Positions 42,301 to 51,300 of a stretch of DNA of 64,000 nucleotides are shown here, piece after piece. The DNA is taken from positions 5,714,001-5,778,000 of the forward strand of contig OX392534.1 of the NCBI GenBank assembly GCA_947623455.1, in the 5' to 3' direction. The notes under the pieces were generated by a model. That model was not told the DNA's origin, did not search any database, and saw nothing but the letters and a program-made list of their open reading frames with translations. Source of the DNA: Mimachlamys varia. Lineage: Eukaryota > Mollusca > Bivalvia > Pectinida > Pectinidae. The number at the start of each line of letters is the position of its first letter. The first letter of the stretch is position 1. Position numbers and translations under genes: made by a program.

Positions 42301-45300
42301 CTTATCCTTTCATCAATAAGTTGGGTTATTGTCTCTAGTGTCAATCGCTCTCCGTTCTCATTAAACCTAGCACTAGCTGATTGTAAAGGACAAACTTTTG
42401 CTGAATCGTAGCTATGTTTACTAGATGTGCTATCTAACACTGCTTCAAACTCCACCGCTGAAGATATAGCTTCGTCTAAGGTTTGAGGATGACTGAAGGT
42501 AACTTTCTTCCTCATCTCAAAACTTCTTAGCCCACTGATGAATTGATCAACTACCTGAGCCTCTAGATAGGAATAAGGTAATTCTGGGTAAGCTAACAAT
42601 GCTATTCTCCTTAAGGTAAAACCAAACTCAACTACTGATTCCTCTTTTCTCTGACATCTATTTCTAAAATCGAACCTATGAGCCACACTTCTCTCCTTAG
42701 AGTTAAACCTTTGTGTCAATGAGTTCTTCACGGCCTGGTAGTCCGACAGCTGTCCACTAGTGAAACTACTCAAAAGTTTCTGAGCGGTTCCTCTTAGACT
42801 CATGCTTAACTGTTGAGCTTTCTCGGTTTCCGTCCAACCATTCCATGATGAAACTTGCTCGAAATGGACAATGTAATCCTGCCAGTCGCTGCTTGACCCG
42901 TCAAATGTATCTGGCTGTTTTTCCCTACGAGAAACCCTACTCTGACCTGAAAATCTCTTCCTCTGAGAAGCGTTGTTAGGTGCAAGTGAGGTAGTTACTA
43001 CCCCTGGCACCTGCCCATCTCCAGAAGACATCCATGTAGGCAAAGGTGAGGTAGTTACTACCCCTGATGCCTTTGGTCTATCTCCGGGAGACGAACATCT
43101 AACATATACCTTATCATCCTCTGTATCTCCCTTGTACATATCTAAAATTTGTTCCTATTCCTTAGCTCCATAATCTCACAATCCCAATTAACTTAAAACT
43201 TGTAAAGGCATTAAACTCTAGTAGACAGTCTATTGTTAGAGGCCTTGAAATTCTTTCAATAGAGTATCTACAACGTCACTAATACAAATCAAAACCAATT
43301 GAATTTGTATACAAAATACAAGTAATAGTTTCTTAATACAACAAAGTGATCATGAATCATGCATCAGTACTTACACGACTACATCCTGGTCGAGGCACCA
43401 TTCTGTAATAGTTGGTCCCCCGGTGTGCGTGTGTGGGTCGGTCCAGGTCCGTAGGTCCAGAGAGGGTTGGTGTCAGCTTTACACGTCACTCCGTGAATCC
43501 GTTTCGTGATCGTATAGTTTTTAAAGGTCGAATAATAATCGGAGTCGACGACTGGACCTGCAATCCTCTCTAGACCTCGTGTTCCACGTTCCCCCACACA
43601 CACACACAGGTTACAGGTTACAGGCCTGTTTCACTACAGGTTCGAACGCTGGATGTAGCGGAAGTACTAGCAATCGATTCAATAACTCAACAAAGTGTTT
43701 CAATAAACAACTAACTATTTATTTACAAGACACAAGTATTAATGAAGAATATAAAAGTATAACAATATAAACACGGAAGATCATAACATTAGTATCGCAC
43801 AATGATAGCTAATGTTAAGTAACTCAATTCCTATGTCACACGTACGGCCCTTATGCTAACCAACAGTAACACTGATACCCGAAGCTACAATCGATTCCCT
43901 CTAGATACCTATAGGTCTATTAGCGAACCACTATGTATTATCGCCTAAGCCCGGAGCCCCTGACTAACATAATCTGTAGTTCCTATATAGCACCCTATAC
44001 TACTGAATCCAAGGAACGATAACTCCACGTAGCACTAGATAGGTATCGGCACTGTTCACAGCACCTGGCCTATGTTGCGCGGTTTACCGCACATGAAGTT
44101 GGCAAGGTTTACCTCACCTAGAGGAGCGGGTCGGTTCACCGACCCTGTCAAGACATTGATCCCTACTCGGACCAGCCGTTATATACCCCTGCTCCCCCTC
44201 CCCAAAATAGCCTCAAAGACGAGTGTTCAAACTGTTAATCTCTAACCCAGTTTCATCATCTTAAAGCATGTGAGGGAGAAGCGGTAACCCATTCCTGTTA
44301 TTACTACCACCACTTCCGGTCGTCTCAAAAGTGTAAACACACAGATTTCAGCACCGGTATCGTAGCAGCTAATCAGCCCTACTCTTAAGTTGTGATGAAT
44401 AACACGGAAAGTAACAGATCCTTATCTGTACATAATAAACAATAATTATACTTAAACAAAGTAATACAAACATGAGAAGTCTAAACCCTAACTTCTCACA
44501 CTTGAATGGATTGCATCCAAATTTGATGTGAAGCATCATTTGGGGAGAGCGATCAGATTTTATATAAATGAGGCTGATCGAACCCCTGGGGCCAGACGGG
44601 CGGGGCCCGAAAAGGGGAACTTTGCTGAATTTTTGCTTTAAATTCCTACTCCTCCTTAATACTTGAATGGATTACATCCAAATTTGGTGTGAAGCATCAT
44701 TTGGGGAGGGCGATCAGATTTTATATATATGAGGCTGATCCGACTCCTGGGGCCAGAGGGGTAGGGCCCCAAAAGGGGAACTTTGCTGAATTTTTGCTTT
44801 AAATTCCTACTCCTCCTTAATATTTGAATGGATTGCATCCAAATTTGGTGTGAAACATCATTCTGGGAGGGCAATCAGATTTTATATAAATGAGGCTGAT
44901 CCAACCCCTGGGGCCATAGGGGCGGGGCCTCAAAAAGGGGACTTTGCTGAATTTTTACTTTAAAATCCTACTCCTCCTTAATGCTTGAATGGATTGCATC
45001 CAAATTTGATGTGAAGCATCATTTGGGGAGGGCGATCAGATTTTATATAAATGAGGCTGATCCAACCCTTGGGGCCAGAGGGGCGGGGCCTCCAAAAGGG
45101 GACTTTGCTGAATTTTTGCTTTAAAATCCTACTCCTCCTTAATGCTTGAATGGATTGCATCCAAATTTGATGTGAAGCATCATTTGGGGAGGGCGATCAG
45201 ATTTTATATAAATGAGGCTGATCCAACTCTTGGGGCCAGAGGGGCGGGGCCCGAAAAGGGGAACTTTGCTGAATTTTTGCTTTAAATTCCTACTCCTCCT

Positions 45301-48300
45301 TAATACTTGAATGGATTACATCCAAATTTGGTGTGAAGCATCATTTGGGAAGGGCGATCAGATTTTATATAAATGAGGCTGATCCAACCCTTGGGGCCAG
45401 AGGGGCGGGGCCCGAAAAGGGGAACTTTGCTGAATTTTAAAGATTAGTAAAATACCTGTTAACATACACTGAAGGATAGAAATTTCTGAAAGTGAAAGTA
45501 GTTGTGATACAGTCTTGTATTCCACAATGCTGGTATACATTTACTATAGCTAAGACGCTTTTGATTTTGCAATGCCAATCAAATAGGAGATTACCAAATC
45601 ATTGCAAAGTGTATAACAAGCATGGCCGATATGTTGTTCATTGCTTTGACAACACCATAAATAAATTTCGTAACCGACTCTAGATCTGAACAGATAGTTT
45701 ATGACAATGATGCTGGTTTGAACACTTTTGAACTAAGGGGTGTGTCCCTGCTATAAGTGTTTGCAATTGTCAGATGACCGTTTAGGCCCATGGGCCTCTT
45801 GTATATAAATGAGGCTGATCGAACCCCTGGGGCCAGACGGGCGGGGCCCGAAAAGGGGAACTTTGCTGAATTTTTGCTTTAAATTCCTACTCCTCCTTAA
45901 TACTTGAATGGATTACATCCAAATTTGGTGTGAAGTATCATTTGGGGAGGGCGATCAGATTTTATATATATGAGGCTGATCCGACTCCTGGGGCCAGAGG
46001 GGTAGGGCCCCAAATGGGGAACTTTGCTGAATTTTTGCTTTAAATTCCTACTCCTCCTTAATATTTGAATGGATTGCATCCAAATTTGGTGTGAAACATC
46101 ATTTGGGGAGGGCAATCAGATTTTATATAAATGAGGCTGATCCGACCCCTGGGGCCATAGGGGCGGGGCCTCAAAAAGGGGACTTTGCTGAATTTTTACT
46201 TTAAAATCCTACTCCTCCTTAATGCTTGAATGGATTGCATCCAAATTTGATGTGAAGCATCATTTGGGGAGGACGATCAGATTTTATATAAATGAGGCTG
46301 ATCCAACCCTTGGGGCCATAGGGGCGGGGCCTCCAAAAGGGGACTTTGCTGAATTTTTGCTTTAAAATCCTACTCCTCCTTAATGCTTGAATGGATTGCA
46401 TCCAAATTTGATGTGAAGCATCATTTGGGGAGGGCGATCAGATTTTATATAAATGAGGCTGATCCAACTCTTGGGGCCAGAGGGGCGGGGCCCGAAAAGG
46501 GGAACTTTGCTGAATTTTTGCTTTAAATTCCTACTCCTCCTTAATACTTGAATGGATTACATCCAAATTTGGTGTGAAGCATCATTTGGGGAGGGCGATC
46601 AGATTTTATATATATGAGGCTGATCCGACTCCTGGGGCCAGAGGGGTAGGGCCCCAAAAGGGGAACTTTGCTGAATTTTTGCTTTAAATTCCTACTCCTC
46701 CTTAATATTTGAATGGATTGCATCCAAATTTGGTGTGAAACATCATTCTGGGAGGGCAATCAGATTTTATATAAATGAGGCTGATCCAACCCCTGGGGCC
46801 ATAGGGGCGGGGCCTCAAAAAGGGGACTTTGCTGAATTTTTACTTTAAAATCCTACTCCTCCTTAATGCTTGAATGGATTGCATCCAAATTTGATGTGAA
46901 GCATCATTTGGGGAGGGCGATCAGATTTTATATAAATGAGGCTGATCCAACCCTTGGGGCCAGAGGGGCGGGGCCTCCAAAAGGGGACTTTGCTGAATTT
47001 TTGCTTTAAAATCCTACTCCTCCTTAATGCTTGAATGGATTGCATCCAAATTTGATGTGAAGCATCATTTGGGGAGGGCGATCAGATTTTATATAAATGA
47101 GGCTGATCCAACTCTTGGGGCCAGAGGGGCGGGGCCAGAAAAGGGGAACTTTGCTGAATTTTTGCTTTAAATTCCTACTCCTCCTTAATACTTGAATGGA
47201 TTACATCCAAATTTGGTGTGAAGCATCATTTGGGAAGGGCGATCAGATTTTATATAAATGAGGCTGATCCAACCCTTGGGGCCAGAGGGGCGGGGCCCGA
47301 AAAGGGGAACTTTGCTGAATTTTAAAGATTAGTAAAATACCTGTTAACATACACTGAAGGATAGAAATTTCTGAAAGTGAAAGTAGTTGTGATACAGTCT
47401 TGTATTCCACAATGCTGGTATACATTTACTATAGCTAAGACGCTTTTGATTTTGCAATGCCAATCAAATAGGAGATTACCAAATCATTGCAAAGTGTATA
47501 ACAAGCATGGCCGATATGTTGTTCATTGCTTTGACAACACCATAAATAAATTTCGTAACCGACTCTAGATCTGAACAGATAGTTTATGACAATGATGCTG
47601 GTTTGAACACTTTTGAACTAAGGGGTGTGTCCCTGCTATAAGTGTTTGCAATTGTCAGATGACCGTTTAGGCCCATGGGCCTCTTGTATATAAATGAGGC
47701 TGATCGAACCCCTGGGGCCAGACGGGCGGGGCCCGAAAAGGGGAACTTTGCTGAATTTTTGCTTTAAATTCCTACTCCTCCTTAATACTTGAATGGATTA
47801 CATCCAAATTTGGTGTGAAGTATCATTTGGGGAGGGCGATCAGATTTTATATATATGAGGCTGATCCGACTCCTGGGGCCAGAGGGGTAGGGCCCCAAAT
47901 GGGGAACTTTGCTGAATTTTTGCTTTAAATTCCTACTCCTCCTTAATATTTGAATGGATTGCATCCAAATTTGGTGTGAAACATCATTTGGGGAGGGCAA
48001 TCAGATTTTATATAAATGAGGCTGATCCGACCCCTGGGGCCATAGGGGCGGGGCCTCAAAAAGGGGACTTTGCTGAATTTTTACTTTAAAATCCTACTCC
48101 TCCTTAATGCTTGAATGGATTGCATCCAAATTTGATGTGAAGCATCATTTGGGGAGGACGATCAGATTTTATATAAATGAGGCTGATCCAACCCTTGGGG
48201 CCATAGGGGCGGGGCCTCCAAAAGGGGACTTTGCTGAATTTTTGCTTTAAAATCCTACTCCTCCTTAATGCTTGAATGGATTGCATCCAAATTTGATGTG

Positions 48301-51300
48301 AAGCATCATTTGGGGAGGGCGATCAGATTTTATATAAATGAGGCTGATCCAACTCTTGGGGCCAGAGGGGCGGGGCCCGAAAAGGGGAACTTTGCTGAAT
48401 TTTTGCTTTAAATTCCTACTCCTCCTTAATACTTGAATGGATTACATCCAAATTTGGTGTGAAGCATCATTTGGGGAGGGCGATCAGATTTTATATATAT
48501 GAGGCTGATCCGACTCCTGGGGCCAGAGGGGTAGGGCCCCAAAAGGGGAACTTTGCTGAATTTTTGCTTTAAATTTCTACTCCTCCTTAATACTTGAATG
48601 GATTGCATCCAAATTTGGTGTGAAGCATCATTTGGGGAGGGCAATCAGATTTTATATAAATGAGGCTGATCCAACCCCTGGGGCCATAGGGGCGGGGCCT
48701 CAAAAAGGGGACTTTGCTGAATTTTTACTTTAAAATCCTACTCCTCCTTAATGCTTGAATGGATTGCATCCAAATTTGATGTGAAGCATCATTTGGGGAG
48801 GGCGATCAGATTTTATATAAATGAGGCTGATCCAACCCTTGGGGCCATAGGGGCGGGGCCTCCAAATGGGGACTCTGCTGAATTTTTGCTTTAAAATCCT
48901 ACTCCTCCTTAATGCTTGAATGGATTGCATCCAAATTTGGTGTGAAGCATCATTTGGGAAGGGCGATCAGATTTTATATAAATGAGGCTGATCCAACCCT
49001 TGGGGCCATAGGGGCGGGGCCCCAAAAGGGGAACTTTGCTGAATTTTAAAGATTAGTAAAATACCTGTTAACATACACTGAAGGATAGAAATTTCTGAAA
49101 GTGAAAGTAGTTGTGATACAGTCTTGTATTCCACAATGCTGGTATACATTTACTATAGCTAAGACGCTTTTGATTTTGCAATGCCAATCAAATAGGAGAT
49201 TACCAAATCATTGCAAAGTGTATAACAAGCATGGCCGATATGTTGTTCATTGCTTTGACAACACCATAAATAAATTTTGTAACCGACTCTAGATCTGAAC
49301 AGATAGTTTATGACAATGATGCTGGTTTGAACACTTTTGAACTAAGGGGTGTGTCCCTGCTATAAGTGTTTGCAATTGTCAGATGACCGTTTAGGCCCAT
49401 GGGCCTCTTGTTGTCTTATCATTGCATGTTTAGAAATTAAATGTGTCTAGTTTCACCAGGTGTCTGGAATGTCATTAGGATGTTGATCTGGGGTACTGCT
49501 GTATTATTTTAGTGTAAGGATAAACATTAATTTACTTTTACAATAAATACACTCTTTATGGATAATTGTATCAAAAAGATATTTTCTGCTCTACCTATTG
49601 CTAATAGTTCAGAATTTGAATTTTAAAGAATATTCTGGTTGTTTGGGGTATTTTTGAAATGCCAGCCATACAGTAGATTTTTGTTCTCTAAGGATTTCGT
49701 AGATCCTGAGGATCTTATTGAGAATGAGGTAAGTCGAGGTGGACGGAAAGTGTGTGACATAAGATTGTCATTGTGGGAAGCAGGAATACATTGTGTTCAT
49801 AACAAGAGTCTATATGCAGATCAGTCAGATGTCATTTGGTGATGGAGTATGGTGTTATGATAACACAGGAAGGATGGCTTTTTCACTGTACATGTCCGTG
49901 TTCTGTTATACAAATGTACTAATGTTGTGTTTTGGAGTCAGTATTGCTGGGCAGGTGCAGGGTTTATCAGCTTACGTAACACCTACCAGGTAAAGGAACA
50001 AGACATGTGTTTTCTACTTATTTGCTTTAAAATTGTTTCAAATTCAGGATGCAGTCATGTTGAATGTACTTTGCTACTAAATTATACTTCTAGTCCTTTA
50101 ATAGCAAAGGCGGCCAAGCATGCTGACTAGCAGTGTTGACCGGGGTGATTTATCAAACACGGACCATGAGGTTTTCATGTTTAGACTTAAATAATGTGCT
50201 CGAGTATAGAGTCAGGAATAAAGGCAAACTAATTTGGATTCGTTTTCAGATTTCTGGTAAAAAAGGACATGTAAACCAGTGTTACAACTATAACACAGGT
50301 GTTGAGTGATGACAACCTGTGTCTGTATCAGGTTGACAGAATCTGTAATATGACAAAGCCTTAAAAGAGCGTAGCTTTAGTAAATGTGAATCATTCACTA
50401 TTGTATTCATTCAGAAAGAGATAAAATTTCCATAATTTAAAATTGGCAAGTAACAACAGAGAATGCATGTCATCAGCTGTAAGATATTCCGGAAATAACT
50501 GATGAAGGCCAAGTGTGACGTAAAGTAATAATGACGTGTTTTCAGGCAAAGGGTAGCAACAAGGGGAACAACTCTGTTTACGCATGCCTGTGTTACCATT
50601 CAAGAGCTTTGCTCGGGTGCCCCGAGAGCTGCCGCAGCAGGGATAATTCTGACTCTTAAAACCTATGGGAGAATTTGAGGGATATTTCATGGGATCGGCA
50701 AAATATCTATGGAATTTTTCTATATCAAGTAATTTAATTTTGAATTTTTAATGAGATTTTCAGAGAAAATATGGGTAAAAATCTCCAAATCGCCCCAAAG
50801 TGGTCCCTAGCTGCGCTCTTATTGTTGACAGAATCTGTATCATGTTTACAGAACTTGAATTTGTGATCACAGAACCTGTTTTTTATGTCAATTTCTACAT
50901 TTGTTTTTATAGTCAGTGTTTATGATGACAGTTAATTATAAAACCATCAGTTGTATCCTTGTATTTGTATTGACAAACAAGTTTGATTATTTTTGTCAGA
51001 ACCTGCTGAAGCAGTGTTTGGATGACATAAAGACACTGCTTGGTCTGCCCCACGCTAACTCCACCGCAGAATTGTCAGAGAAGGCAGAGAAGGAGAAATC
51101 AGAAAAGGCAGAGAAGGACAAAGTGGAGAAGACAGACAAATCTGAGACTGGATCGGTAGTATCTACAGAGGTAGGTGTCGGTTAGGGCTGGTTACATAAT
51201 TTCTATAGAGGTAGGTGTCAGTTAGGGCTGGTTATTTACAGACAAATCTGAGACTGGATCGGTAGTATCTACAGAGGTAGGTGTCGGTTAGGGCTGGTTA

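Larger units (their letters stand above)
39661..44500 (-). mobile_element. gag-only LTR retrotransposon (Ty3/Gypsy-type)
   Basis: Two ~1.09-kb LTRs with TG...CA ends enclose a 2.65-kb interior with one gag gene on the - strand. CTTG flanks both ends (39657-39660, 44501-44504), a 4-bp target duplication that interrupts a TTAATGCTTGAATGG unit of element B. On the - strand the interior begins GAATGGTGCCTCGACCAGG, a likely primer-binding site starting at TGG; tRNA not identified. It ends AGGGGGGAGGAG, a polypurine tract (40753-40764). There is no protease, reverse transcriptase, RNase H or integrase, so movement would need proteins from elsewhere. Confidence 0.85.
38690..49040. repeat. ~161-bp tandem unit of element B, with 1,885-bp higher-order copies
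   Basis: The unit contains CCTACTCCTCCTTAATACTT, GAATGGATTACATCCAAATT, GATCAGATTTTATATAAATG and GGGGCCAGAGGGGCGGGGCC. A block of about 1,885 bp (units plus one 3' domain) recurs: 44640-46524, 46525-48409, then a shorter third copy lacking one unit. Several short open frames ([17 protein letters not shown] on -) are repeat artefacts. Confidence 0.93.
38551..49412 (+). mobile_element. Helentron-like element B with amplified core and three 3' ends
   Basis: The 5' end TTTTTAGGTCATCTGACCCG and the CGTCCGTCGTCGTCCGCCGT tract match element A. The 3' end has GTCAGATGACCGTTTAGG and the palindrome AGGCCCATGGGCCT before CTTGTT. The GGTCATCTGAC subterminal inverted repeat is the same as in A. The core is a ~161-bp tandem unit. 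The 3' domain occurs three times (ends near 45801, 47686, 49410), and the core is split by an LTR retrotransposon (39661-44500). No Rep/helicase is encoded. Confidence 0.6.

Noticed and set aside
40753..43403. Search for protease, reverse transcriptase or integrase in the LTR element
   Set aside because: No frame beyond gag shows any pol motif, and the interior is too short to hold them.
39168..48930. Repeated 60-75 codon frames ([33 protein letters not shown])
   Set aside because: They repeat with the 161-bp units or the LTRs and have no independent coding support.
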